From AA29 sp041481445 (GTDB lineage: Bacteria; Acidobacteriota; Vicinamibacteria; Fen-336), in the NCBI GenBank assembly GCA_041481445.1, contig JBGPBV010000008.1, positions 1 to 64,000 of the forward strand: a stretch of DNA of 64,000 nucleotides, read 5' to 3'. Positions 15,049 through 23,756 of this stretch are shown in pieces (positions within the stretch are counted from its first letter, which is position 1; each line of letters opens with the position of its first letter). A program made the position numbers and the translations under genes. The notes beneath the pieces are model-generated. The model saw only the letters and a program-made list of their open reading frames with translations. It made no database searches and was not told the origin of the DNA.

Positions 15049-17373
15049 ATGACCTCGCCCGGGTTCGCCCGCCGCGCCCCGGCCGTTCGGTTCCTTGCCC
15101 TCCGCATGGTGCTGCGGCGCGCCGGCGTCACCCTGCTGTTCGTGATCGCGATCTTCCTGGGCGCGCTCTCCGGGATCTTCCTCGCCTACGAGAAGGACCT
15201 GCCCCAGGTCTCGTCCCTCGAGGACTTCGAGCCCAACATCATCACCCAGGTCTACACCGCCGACGGGAAGCTCCTGGGCGAGTTCGCGATCGAGCGGCGC
15301 GTCGTGGTCGGCTTCAAGGACATCCCGCCCGTCCTGCGCAACGCGACCATCGCGGTGGAGGACGCCGACTTCTGGAAGCACCTCGGCGTGAACCCGTGGC
15401 GCATCCCGGGCGCGCTGCTCGCCAACTTCCGCTCCGGCAAGCGCACGCAGGGCTCCTCCACCCTGACCATGCAGCTCGTGCGCCAGCCCGGTCTCTTCCT
15501 GACCCCCGAGAAGACCTACGAGCGGAAGATCAAGGAGGCCATCCTCGCCTTCGAGCTCGAGAAGCAGTTCACGAAGGAAGAGATCTTCACCTACTACTGC
15601 AACCAGGTGTACTTCGGCCACGGCAACTACGGGGTGGAGGCGGCCAGCGAGTTCCTCTTCAGCAAGCCCATCAAGGACCTGACCCTCCCGGAGGCGGCGC
15701 TCCTGGCCGGGCTGCCCCAGAGCCCCGCGCGCCTCTCTCCGGTCGAGCATCCCGACCGCGCGCTGCAGAGGCGCAACCACGTCCTGCAGCGCATGCTCGA
15801 GGAGAAGTACGTCACGGACGAGGAGTTCGCGCGCGCCCAGGCGGAGCCGCTGCACCTCAACCTCAAGCGCGAGCCCGCCTCCATCGCCCCCTACTTCCTG
15901 GAGGAGGTGCGCAAGTACCTGGAGAAGGAGTACGGCTCCCAGCGGATCTACCAGGGCGGCCTGCGCGTGTACACCACGCTCGACTCCGCGATGCAGGTCT
16001 CGGCCAACGCGTCCGTGCGCGACTGGCTGCGCGTCATGGACAAGCGCTCGCGCGGGTTCGTCCCCCCCACGGAGTCCGTCCTCAAGGACGGCAAGTTCCC
16101 CGACCGGCTCCACCTCGACGACTGGGAGGCCCCCATCGTCGCCGGCGACGTCGTGCGCGGCGTGGTGCTGGCCTCGGAGCGGACCCTGGCCGTGGCGCGG
16201 ATCGGCGAATACGAGGCGCGGGTGGGGCCGGCGGAGATCGCCTGGACCCGTCGCACGAACGTGGCGGAGGTCCTCAAGCCGGGCACCATCGCGCCCTTCC
16301 GCATCGAGGCCCTGCCCGAGCCGGGCGGCAAGGACCTCCGCGTCACCCTCGAGCAGGAGCCGGAGGTCCAGGGCGCCCTGCTCGCCCTCGAGACCAGGAC
16401 GGGGGCGGTGCGCGCGATGGTCGGGGGGTACGACTTCGAGAGGAGCAAGTTCAACCGGGCGACCCAGGCCTGGCGGCAAGTCGGCTCCGCCTTCAAGCCC
16501 TTCGTCTACGCCGCCGCCATCGAGAAGGCGGGCTACACGCCCGCGACCATCATCGTCGACGCCCCCATCTCCTTCCCCGACAACAACGGCATCTGGACTC
16601 CGCACAACTTCGACTTCAGGTTCGAGGGTCCGATCCCGCTCCGGCACGCGCTGGAGGACAGCCGGAACGTGCCCGCGATCAAGACCCTGGAGGCGGTGGG
16701 CATCAAGACCGCCATCGACTACGCGCACAAGCTCGGCCTCACCGGCGAACTGCCGCCCTACCTGCCCCTGGCCCTGGGCGCCGGAGAGGCCACCCTCCTG
16801 GAGATGACGTCGGCCTACGCCGCCTTCGGAAACGAGGGGCTCCGCATGAAGCCCTTCTCCATCACCCGCATCACGGACCGCGACGGCAACGTCATCGAGG
16901 AGGCGCGCCCGGCCGCGCGCGACGCCATCCGCGCCGACACCGCCTACCTGATGACGAGCCTCCTCAAGGGCGTGGTGGAGCGCGGGACGGCCACGAAGGC
17001 GAGATCGCTCAAGCGGCCGATCGCGGGCAAGACGGGCACGACCAACGACTTCACCGACGCCTGGTTCCTCGGCTTCGAGCCCGCCCTGGCCGCCGGGGTC
17101 TGGGTCGGCTACGACGACAAGCGCAAGACCCTCGGCGAGCACGAGGAGGGCGCGCGCGCCGCCCTGCCCATGTGGATCGACTTCTGGGGGCGGGTGATGA
17201 AGGACAAGCCCATCCAGGACTTCCCCATCCCCGGCAACATCGTGTTCGTGCCGGTGGACCTGGAAGGCCGGCTGGCCCAGCCGGGCGAGGAGGGCGTGCA
17301 CATGGAGGCCTTCATCGCGGGCACGGAGCCCCGGGCGGGGACCTGGATGAGCGCGGGGGGCGGCGGGTCCTGA
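15049..17373 (+). CDS. Penicillin-binding protein 1A (bifunctional transglycosylase/transpeptidase)
   Basis: PBP1A polymerises and cross-links peptidoglycan at the outer face of the inner membrane. The 774-residue protein has one N-terminal membrane helix (about 20-43). A GT51 glycosyltransferase domain follows, with EDADFWKHLGVN (catalytic Glu) and QGSSTLTMQLVR. The transpeptidase domain has the SxxK motif in SAFKPF, an SRN motif in DSRNVPA and the KTGT motif in AGKTGTTNDF. Its length and layout are typical of class A PBPs (mrcA/ponA type). It converges on the PD40 gene with only nine bases between the two stop codons. The start is supported by the close -10 box. Confidence 0.94.
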   Translation: MTSPGFARRAPAVRFLALRMVLRRAGVTLLFVIAIFLGALSGIFLAYEKDLPQVSSLEDFEPNIITQVYTADGKLLGEFAIERRVVVGFKDIPPVLRNATIAVEDADFWKHLGVNPWRIPGALLANFRSGKRTQGSSTLTMQLVRQPGLFLTPEKTYERKIKEAILAFELEKQFTKEEIFTYYCNQVYFGHGNYGVEAASEFLFSKPIKDLTLPEAALLAGLPQSPARLSPVEHPDRALQRRNHVLQRMLEEKYVTDEEFARAQAEPLHLNLKREPASIAPYFLEEVRKYLEKEYGSQRIYQGGLRVYTTLDSAMQVSANASVRDWLRVMDKRSRGFVPPTESVLKDGKFPDRLHLDDWEAPIVAGDVVRGVVLASERTLAVARIGEYEARVGPAEIAWTRRTNVAEVLKPGTIAPFRIEALPEPGGKDLRVTLEQEPEVQGALLALETRTGAVRAMVGGYDFERSKFNRATQAWRQVGSAFKPFVYAAAIEKAGYTPATIIVDAPISFPDNNGIWTPHNFDFRFEGPIPLRHALEDSRNVPAIKTLEAVGIKTAIDYAHKLGLTGELPPYLPLALGAGEATLLEMTSAYAAFGNEGLRMKPFSITRITDRDGNVIEEARPAARDAIRADTAYLMTSLLKGVVERGTATKARSLKRPIAGKTGTTNDFTDAWFLGFEPALAAGVWVGYDDKRKTLGEHEEGARAALPMWIDFWGRVMKDKPIQDFPIPGNIVFVPVDLEGRLAQPGEEGVHMEAFIAGTEPRAGTWMSAGGGGS

Positions 17374-17382
17374 CCGCCGTCC

Positions 17383-18357
17383 CTACCGGTAGTCCGGATA
17401 CCGCGCGTCCCCCTTGCCGTAGCTCACCCTCCACGACCGTCCGTCGGCCAGGCGCTGCCGGTAGATGGCGTACTCGCCCGTGATGTTGGAGGCGAACGCG
17501 ATCTCGCTTCCGTCCGGCGAATACGCGGGGTCGTAGTTGAGGGCGGCCCAGTCGACGACGGTCTTCCGCTCGCCCGAGGCGAGGTCGATCTCGGTGAGCC
17601 GGCTCGTCTCCCCCAGGTGGCCGCGGTCGACGTAGATCACGCGGCGGCCGTCGGGGCGGAAGCGCGGCTCGCAGCCGCCGCGGTGCAGCGGCGAGAGGCG
17701 GCTGGTCTCGCCGGTGGCGACAAGGGCGACGTAGATCTGGTGGCCGACCCTCCAGTTCGAGGAGAACGTGATGCGGGTCCCGTCGGCGCTCCAGTCGGGG
17801 TTGCCCATGATGGTGTGTGCCCCATGGCGGACGAGCAGGCGCAGGTCCCCGCCCGCCCGCGGCATCAGGAAGAGGGACTCCGGACCGCCGTCGTTGGACA
17901 GGAAGGCGAGCGTGCGGCCGTCCGGGGACTCGTCCACCTGGTACTCGGTGAAGCCGTTCGCGCGCAGGCGGCGGGCCACCCCCCCCTCCGCCCCCACCTC
18001 CCAGATCTGCCAGGTGCCCGTCCGGTCCGACGCGAACAGCACGGCCCGCCCGTCGTGGGTGAATCGCGGCAGCATGTCGTGTCCGGGATCGTCGGTCAGA
18101 CGACGGGGGACGCCGCCGGTGGCGGGGACCAGGTAGAGGTCCTGGTTGCCGTCGACCACCTGGTCGTAGACGAGCGTCCAGGGCGCCGCACCCGCCGCCG
18201 CACCCGCCGCCGCTGCCGCGGGCGCCGGCCCCGCGGCCGTCGCACGCTCGCGCGCGGCCGTGCGCCGGCAGGCCGGCACGGCCGAGGCCGCCAGCATGAC
18301 GAGCGCGGGCCACCACCGCCGGGCCGGGGAGGGCGGACCCGGCCGGCGAGGGCTCAG
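17383..18357 (-). CDS. TolB-like PD40 beta-propeller lipoprotein
   Basis: An exported propeller protein of about 324 residues with repeated WD40-like PD40 strands (for example PRFTHDGRAVLFASD, ESPDGRTLAFLSND, DWSADGTRITFSS, YSPDGSEIAFASN). Such domains occur in TolB and in many periplasmic scaffold proteins. A conventional ATG exists at 18297, but it would leave only nine residues before the lipobox AVPAC and no basic region. Starting at CTG 18357, which overlaps the prfB stop as CTGA and is preceded by GGAGGAGGAG, gives a proper signal: basic RR, a hydrophobic core, then VPAC. The CTG start is therefore preferred but unproven. It is not called tolB because there is no Tol operon here and no clear TolB N-domain. 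Confidence 0.75.
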   Translation of the reverse strand: MSPRRPGPPSPARRWWPALVMLAASAVPACRRTAARERATAAGPAPAAAAAGAAAGAAPWTLVYDQVVDGNQDLYLVPATGGVPRRLTDDPGHDMLPRFTHDGRAVLFASDRTGTWQIWEVGAEGGVARRLRANGFTEYQVDESPDGRTLAFLSNDGGPESLFLMPRAGGDLRLLVRHGAHTIMGNPDWSADGTRITFSSNWRVGHQIYVALVATGETSRLSPLHRGGCEPRFRPDGRRVIYVDRGHLGETSRLTEIDLASGERKTVVDWAALNYDPAYSPDGSEIAFASNITGEYAIYRQRLADGRSWRVSYGKGDARYPDYR

Positions 18358-19488
18358 CGCTCCTCCTCCGCGGCGGCCTCGGCCGCCCCCAGGGTCCCCT
18401 TGGCCCGGGCCACCAGGGTGGTCTTGATCAGGTCGTCGAGGTCGCCGTCGAGCACGCGGTCCACGTCGCCCACCTCGAACTTCGTGCGGTGGTCCTTCAC
18501 CAGGCGGTAGGGGTGGAGGACGTAGGAGCGGATCTGGCTGCCGAACGCGATGTCCTTCTTCGCGTTCTCGACCGCGTCGAGCTTGGCCCGCTGCTTCTGC
18601 AGCTCCAGGTCGTACAGGCGGGACTTGAGCACCTTCATCGCCACCTCGCGGTTGCGGATCTGGCTGCGCTCGTTCTGGCAGGAGACGACGATGCCCGTCG
18701 GCAGGTGCGTGATCCGCACCGCGGAGTCGGTGACGTTGACGTGCTGGCCCCCCGCCCCGCTGGACCGGTAGGTGTCCACGCGGAGGTCCTTGTCCTGGAC
18801 CTCGATCTTGATGTCCTCGTCGATCTCCGGCCAGGCGAACACCGAGGCGAACGAGGTGTGGCGGCGGGCCGCGGAGTCGAAGGGGCTGATGCGGACGAGG
18901 CGGTGCACGCCGACCTCCGCGGAGAGGTACCCATAGGCGTACTCGCCGCTCACGAGCACGGTCGCGCTCTTGATCCCCGCCTCCTCGCCGGCCTGGAGGT
19001 CGGTGATGTCCCGCTTGTACCCGCGGCGGTCGCACCAGCGCAGGTACATGCGCAGGAGCATCTCCGCCCAGTCCTGGCTCTCGGTGCCGCCCGCCCCCGC
19101 GTTGATGGTGAGGATGGCGCTGGCGCGGTCGTGCTCGCCGCCCAGCATCTTCTGGAACTCGGCGGCGGAGATGGTCTCCTGGAGCCCGTCGAGGGCGGCG
19201 CGGAGGTCCTTCTCGACGTCCTCTCCCGCCTCCGCCCACTCCACGAGGACGCGCGTGTCGTCCTCCTGCCCGCGCAGGCGCTTCAGGTAGTCGAGGTCGC
19301 CCTCCAGGCGCTTCCGCCTCTGCAGGAGCCTCTGCGCTCCCGACTGGTCCTGCCAGAAGTCGGGGGCGGACATCCTCTCCTCGAGGCGCGCCATCTCCGT
19401 CCGGATCCGGCCTTCCTCAAAGGTAGCCGCGGATGTCCGCGGCCCTCGCGACCAGATCCTCGAAGCGCTGTGACAAGTCAGAGCTCAA
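18354..19488 (-). CDS. prfB: Peptide chain release factor 2, with programmed +1 frameshift
   Basis: RF2 ends translation at UGA and UAA. The long frame (18354-19418) carries the stop-recognition SPF motif (ISPFDSAARR) and the catalytic GGQ motif (GAGGQHVNVT). The conventional ATG at 19394 would lack the family's N terminus. Upstream, a short frame from TTG 19488 encodes a 23-residue start ending RGYL at CTT TGA (19422-19417). A +1 shift there joins it to EEGRIRTEM, matching E. coli RF2 around its frameshift (RGYL then DYDAKKERLEE). GGAGG lies five bases before the TTG. The full product is 377 residues. The usual AGGGGG stimulator before CTT is replaced by CGCGGC. Read as one gene in two frames. 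Confidence 0.95.
19417..19422 (-). promoter_or_regulatory. RF2 autoregulatory frameshift site CTT TGA
   Basis: The slippery leucine codon CTT (19422-19420) is followed directly by the in-frame stop TGA (19419-19417), then G. When RF2 is scarce the ribosome pauses and slips +1 to read GAG, making full-length RF2; when RF2 is plentiful translation ends after 23 codons. The site is the standard one, but the upstream Shine-Dalgarno-like AGGGGG is absent and the base after TGA is G rather than the usual C. Confidence 0.9.
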
Positions 19489-19536
19489 ACGCACCTCCAG
19501 CTGCGATTCTACCCGCACGGGCGCGGAGGCCGGAGG

Positions 19537-20442
19537 CTAGTGCCTTTCGCGATCGCCGCCGGTCACCGACCGGCTCACCTCGCGGTAGAGCGCTTCCGGC
19601 TCACAGGGCTTGATCAGCAGGGCCGCTCCCCGCGAGCGCGCCCGCGCCGAGCCGACCGCCCTGCGCGAGAGGCCGATCACCGGTATGGAGCGCGTCCCCT
19701 CGTCGGCACGGAGGCGATCGAGGAGGCTCCACCCCTGCAGGCGCGGCGTGTCCAGGTCGAGGATGATGACCGCCGGTTGCCGCTGCCGGGCATCGGCGAG
19801 CACGGCGTCGGGCTCGAGGCTCACCGAGACCCGGCAGCCGCGGTACTCGAGGTACTCCGCGAACAGCTCGCGGTCGGCCACGCTGCCGTCCGCGATGAGC
19901 ACGCGCGGCCGAGCGAGGGCGGGGCGGGGCGCGACCGGACGGGGAAGAGCGAGGCTCCCGCCCTCGAGCACATCCTCGATCGCCATGGCAAGCTCGTCCG
20001 GAAAGCAGGGCTTGCGGAGGTAGGCCGCACACCCGGCGCGCAGCGCCCATTCGCGCGGCAGCTCGCCGTGGGCGGTGAGCGCGATGACGGGGATGCGGCG
20101 CGTCCGCTCGAGCACCTTGAGGCGCTCCGTCGCCTCGAAGCCGTCCAGGCCGGGCATGGCCAGGTCCATGACCACGACGTCCGGGCGCTCGCGCAGCGCG
20201 CGATCGATCCCCTCGAAGCCGTCGCGCGCCACCACCACCACGTAGCCGGCGAACTCCAGGTATTCGCGGTACATCTCGCGCTGGTCCTCCAGGTCGTCGA
20301 CGAGGAGGACGAGGGTGTGCCGCCGGCGATCGAGGACCGGGTCGCCGTGGGGGGCGGGCACCTCCACCTTCGGGCTCGTACGCGCCCGGGGGAGGGCTCC
20401 CCCCGGGGCCTCCGAGGGAACGGCGGACGGCAGGCTGGCCAT
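19537..20442 (-). CDS. Response regulator with two receiver domains and no output domain
   Basis: A 301-residue soluble signalling protein. After a Pro/Arg-rich tail of about 40 residues come two CheY-like receiver domains (about 43-160 and 178-295). The first has the full set of phosphorylation residues: an acidic pair in LVDDLED, Asp in VVMDLAMPG, Thr in ALTAHG and Lys in LRKPC. The second keeps Asp in IILDLDTP, Ser in GLSRR and Lys in LIKPC but has only one acidic residue at the metal site (IADGS). There is no DNA-binding or enzymatic domain, so it probably acts by protein contact or as a phosphate relay or sink. No histidine kinase is nearby. It sits between lnt and prfB in a long minus-strand run. 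Confidence 0.85.
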   Translation of the reverse strand: MASLPSAVPSEAPGGALPRARTSPKVEVPAPHGDPVLDRRRHTLVLLVDDLEDQREMYREYLEFAGYVVVVARDGFEGIDRALRERPDVVVMDLAMPGLDGFEATERLKVLERTRRIPVIALTAHGELPREWALRAGCAAYLRKPCFPDELAMAIEDVLEGGSLALPRPVAPRPALARPRVLIADGSVADRELFAEYLEYRGCRVSVSLEPDAVLADARQRQPAVIILDLDTPRLQGWSLLDRLRADEGTRSIPVIGLSRRAVGSARARSRGAALLIKPCEPEALYREVSRSVTGGDRERH

Positions 20443-20498
20443 CGACGCACTCTCTCGCCCGGTCAAGTCGGGGCTCTCTATTCCAGGGTACACCGCGG

Positions 20499-22022
20499 TC
20501 AGGCTCCAGAAGAGGGCGGCCGCCGATTTCGCAGGCCGGCCAGGCTCACCGCCATCGCCGCCCCCAGGCAGGCCCAGGCGAAGACGTCCCCGTGGCGCGA
20601 GTAGAAAGTGGCGCCCGCCAGCAAGGGCACGTCGCGGACGATGACGTCGGGCTGGAACAGCTCCGTGCGCTCGAGGACGCGCCCGTGGGGGTCGACCACG
20701 GCCGTGATGCCGGTGTTGGCCGCGCGCACGAGGTAGCGCTCGTTCTCCACCGCGCGGAACACCGCCATCGCGAAGTGCTGGTAGGGAGCGGACGTGCGCC
20801 CGTACCAGGCGTCGTTCGTGATGTTGACCAGGAGCTGGGCGCCGCGGTCGGCGAAGACGCGCGCGAGGTCGGGGAAGATCGCCTCGTAGCAGATGAAGGC
20901 GGCGATCGGGTGGCCGTCCACCCGGCCCAACGCATAGTCGTCGCCGGGAGTGAACTCCCCCACCGCCTGGACCAGGCGCGCCGAGTATCGGCCGCCGAGG
21001 GTGAGCAGCGACTCCATCGGCACGTACTCGCCGAAGGGCACCAGCCGCATCTTGTGGTAGCGGAGGACGACGCTGCCGGCGGGATCGACCATCTTCGCCC
21101 CGACCCAGATCCGGCCGCCCCGCTCGTCCGCGCCCGGCTCCCGGTCGTCGTTGCCGAACAGGAGGTAGAGGTCGAGCTGGCTGGTCACCCGCCGGAGGAG
21201 CTGGGCGACCACCGGCGTGCGGTCGAACAGGAACGGGAGGGCCGACTCCGGCCACACGACGAGCCTCGCCCCCGCCACGTGCGCGCGTCGGGTCAGGGCC
21301 AGGTGGCGCTCGACGTTGGCCCAGGCCTGCCCGGCGTCCCACTTCTCGTCCTGGAGGATGGAGGCCTGGACGAGCCCCACGCGCAGCCGTCCCACCTCGG
21401 GCAGGGCCTGGCCCAGGCGCCAGGCGCCGTGGATCCACACCGTGGCGAGGACGACTCCGGCCGCGAGCAGGGCGGCCGCGCGCGGCGCACGACGCCGCTC
21501 CAGGACCAGGAAGGCGAGCACCCCCGAGACGCCCGCCACCAGGAACGAGACCGCGTAGACCGCGCCGTAGCGCGCGATCTGGATCACGGGCAGGTTCGCG
21601 TGCTGCGAGTACCCGAGGAGGCACCAGGAGAAGTTGAACAGGGTGTGCGCGCGCAGGATCTCCGTGGCCACCCAGGCCAGGGGCGCGAGCAGGGCCGCCG
21701 TCGGACCGAGCGCGCGCGCCCAGCGCGCCACCACCCAGCCGAACAGGGACGGGAAGAGGGCGAGGGCGAGGCAGAGGAGGCCCATCACCGCGATGCCCAC
21801 CGGCCGGGAGAGGCCGCCGTACTGGACGACGACCAGCGACGTCCAGTAGACGATCCCCAGGGCGGACAGGGCGCCGGTCACGTAGCCGAGCCGGAAGCCG
21901 TGGGCGGGGCTGGGCGCCTCCACCAGCGCGACGATGAGCGGCGTGAGGGCCACCCAGCCCACCACGCCGTACCCGAACTTCGGGAACGAGAGGGCGAGGA
22001 GGACGCCGGAGAGGGCGGCCAG
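20499..22022 (-). CDS. lnt: Apolipoprotein N-acyltransferase
   Basis: Lnt adds the third acyl chain to the N-terminal cysteine of lipoproteins in the inner membrane. The N-terminal part has six or more membrane helices; the C-terminal part is a nitrilase-like domain with the catalytic Glu in the WPESALPF motif region, Lys in YHKMRLVPFGEY and Cys in AFICYEAIF. A GTG start at 21965 is possible, but it cuts off the first half of membrane helix 1. A CTG at 22022, eight bases after the lipA stop, restores an N terminus typical of Lnt (LAALSGVLLALSFP), and no ATG, GTG or TTG lies in frame between it and well inside lipA. The CTG start is thus likely but unproven. Confidence 0.93.
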   Translation of the reverse strand: MAALSGVLLALSFPKFGYGVVGWVALTPLIVALVEAPSPAHGFRLGYVTGALSALGIVYWTSLVVVQYGGLSRPVGIAVMGLLCLALALFPSLFGWVVARWARALGPTAALLAPLAWVATEILRAHTLFNFSWCLLGYSQHANLPVIQIARYGAVYAVSFLVAGVSGVLAFLVLERRRAPRAAALLAAGVVLATVWIHGAWRLGQALPEVGRLRVGLVQASILQDEKWDAGQAWANVERHLALTRRAHVAGARLVVWPESALPFLFDRTPVVAQLLRRVTSQLDLYLLFGNDDREPGADERGGRIWVGAKMVDPAGSVVLRYHKMRLVPFGEYVPMESLLTLGGRYSARLVQAVGEFTPGDDYALGRVDGHPIAAFICYEAIFPDLARVFADRGAQLLVNITNDAWYGRTSAPYQHFAMAVFRAVENERYLVRAANTGITAVVDPHGRVLERTELFQPDVIVRDVPLLAGATFYSRHGDVFAWACLGAAMAVSLAGLRNRRPPSSGA

Positions 22023-22029
22023 TCCCTCC

Positions 22030-22914
22030 CTACGGACGTGCGGTCCCGTGGAAGACCTCGTCCGCGTTGAACGACGACCGTACGAACACCCCCGAGTAGA
22101 CGGTCGGGAAGCCCAGCGCCCTCGCCTCCCGCGCCCAGCCCTCGAAGTCCTCGGGAGGCACGTAGCGCGCCACGGGGGCGTGCCGGCGCGTCGGCCGGAG
22201 GTACTGCCCGAGGGTCACGATGTCGACGCCGGCGGCGCGGAGGTCGGCGAGCACGCCGCGGACCTCGGGGTCGGTCTCCCCCAGCCCCAGCATGAGGCCG
22301 CTCTTCGTGACCTGGCCCGGCCGGAGAACGCGCGCCTCGCGCAGGAGGGCGAGGCTGCGCGCGTAGTCGCCCTGGGGACGCAGGGACGGGAAGAGGCGCG
22401 GCGCCATCTCGACGTTGTGGTTGAAGACGTCGGGAGCGGCGGAGAGGACGGTCGCCAGCGCGGCGCGGTCTCCCTTGAAGTCGGGCGTGAGCACCTCCAC
22501 CCGCGTGCCCGGCCGGCGGGCCCGGATCGCCTGCACGGCCTCCGCGAACTGCCCGGCTCCGCCGTCGGCGAGGTCGTCGCGCGCCACCGCGGTGAGCACG
22601 ACGTAGCGCAGCCGCAGCCCGGCGGCGGCCTCCGCCACCCGCGCCGGCTCGCCGGGATCGGGCGGCTGCGGGCGGCCGGTCTCGACGGAGCAGTACCCGC
22701 AGCGCCGCGTGCAGCGAGAGCCGAGGAGCATGAAGGTGGCCGTCCCCCGCGCGAAGCACTCCGCGAGGTTGGGGCAGCGCGCCTCCTCGCAGACGGTGAC
22801 GAGGCGCTCGGCACGGAACAGGACGCGAAGGGGGCGCGCCGCGGGGTCGAGCGGGCTGCCCTTCCGCGCCCAGGCGGGCAGGCGCGGGAGAGGATCGGGA
22901 CCGGCGGCGTTCAC
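22030..22914 (-). CDS. lipA: Lipoyl synthase
   Basis: LipA is a radical-SAM enzyme that inserts two sulfur atoms into protein-bound octanoyl groups to make lipoyl cofactors. The 294-residue protein has both iron-sulfur sites: the LipA-specific CEEARCPNLAEC motif and the radical-SAM CTRRCGYC motif. The start is GTG at 22914, overlapping the SPOR gene stop as GTGA. The lipB octanoyltransferase is not in the window. Its likely client, an E2 subunit, is encoded at the window start. The context is odd for lipA: it lies in a run with membrane-envelope genes (slipin, SPOR, lnt) rather than with 2-oxoacid dehydrogenase genes. Confidence 0.96.
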   Translation of the reverse strand: MNAAGPDPLPRLPAWARKGSPLDPAARPLRVLFRAERLVTVCEEARCPNLAECFARGTATFMLLGSRCTRRCGYCSVETGRPQPPDPGEPARVAEAAAGLRLRYVVLTAVARDDLADGGAGQFAEAVQAIRARRPGTRVEVLTPDFKGDRAALATVLSAAPDVFNHNVEMAPRLFPSLRPQGDYARSLALLREARVLRPGQVTKSGLMLGLGETDPEVRGVLADLRAAGVDIVTLGQYLRPTRRHAPVARYVPPEDFEGWAREARALGFPTVYSGVFVRSSFNADEVFHGTARP

Positions 22915-23678
22915 GGCTTGACGATGAACGGCTTGAACTTCTCCTCGTCGCGCAGCCGGCCCTGGATCCGCTCGGCGTCGGCGCGGCCCGGGAAGTTGCC
23001 GACCCTCACGTTGAAGAGCCCCTCCCCTTCGGGGGCGAGGACGTAGGCCGCGAACCCCTTGGCCTTGAGGCGCGCGACCACGGAGTCGGCGGTGGCCTTG
23101 TCCTTGAACGCGCCCACCTGGATCGTGAAGTTGCCGCTGCCGGCCGCGGGGCCGCCCTTCGCAGGCTTCACCGCGGGCGCGACGGGCTTGACCGCGGGAG
23201 TGCCCCGGGGCGGGGTGGTCGTGGCCGTGGCGGCGGGGGCGTTGGTGGACGGCGGCGCGGGTCGTGCGGCGGCGGTGGTGGCCGGAGCCGCGGCCATCGA
23301 CGTGGCGGGAGCGGCGGCCGCGCCCGCGGGGGCCGTGGCTCCGGCACCGGCCCTGGCCGACCCGGCGGGAGCGCCCTTCCCTGCCGGCGCGCCGGCCTTC
23401 GCGCGCTCGAGGCCCTCGTCGGCCTTGTCGCTCTCGAGCCGCTGCGCATAGGTGAGGTCTTCCGCGGGCGGGACCGGCTTCGGCGTCTCCTCGGTCACCA
23501 CGCGCTCTTCGGCCGCCGGCCGCGCCGCCTGCACTTCCCCGGCGCTCTGGTCCACTCCCCGGCCGACCATCACGCCGGCCAGGAAGCTCAGGATGAGGCC
23601 CGTCGCGCCCGCCAGGAAATAGAAGACGAGCTGCTTGTTCGTGAGCTGGATCTCGTAGTAGTAGTCGTCCTGGGCCAA
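22911..23678 (-). CDS. Membrane-anchored SPOR domain protein
   Basis: A 255-residue single-span protein. A short cytosolic tail (AQDDYYYEIQLT) leads to a membrane helix (about 18-38; FYFLAGATGLILSFLAG), then a long Ala/Pro/Thr-rich linker, and a C-terminal SPOR domain of about 75 residues beginning FTIQVGAFKDKATADSV. SPOR domains bind glycan strands lacking stem peptides at the division septum, so a role in cell division or envelope remodelling is likely. The TTG start at 23678 is chosen because AAGGAG stands four bases before it; an ATG-like longer frame to 23723 adds 15 residues without a ribosome-binding site. It overlaps lipA by four bases. Confidence 0.85.
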   Translation of the reverse strand: MAQDDYYYEIQLTNKQLVFYFLAGATGLILSFLAGVMVGRGVDQSAGEVQAARPAAEERVVTEETPKPVPPAEDLTYAQRLESDKADEGLERAKAGAPAGKGAPAGSARAGAGATAPAGAAAAPATSMAAAPATTAAARPAPPSTNAPAATATTTPPRGTPAVKPVAPAVKPAKGGPAAGSGNFTIQVGAFKDKATADSVVARLKAKGFAAYVLAPEGEGLFNVRVGNFPGRADAERIQGRLRDEEKFKPFIVKP

Positions 23679-23756
23679 ATCGCTCCTTCCCCGCGCGTGC
23701 GGCGGGCCGGCTGTTCCTACCACCCTACCACCGACCCCGGCGTACGGCGTCCATCC

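Noticed and set aside
19417..19419. In-frame TGA of prfB read as selenocysteine, given that selB is present
   Set aside because: The TGA is the well-known RF2 frameshift stop; the downstream frame continues in +1 and no SECIS-like hairpin follows it. No other selenocysteine codon candidate was found in the genes read.
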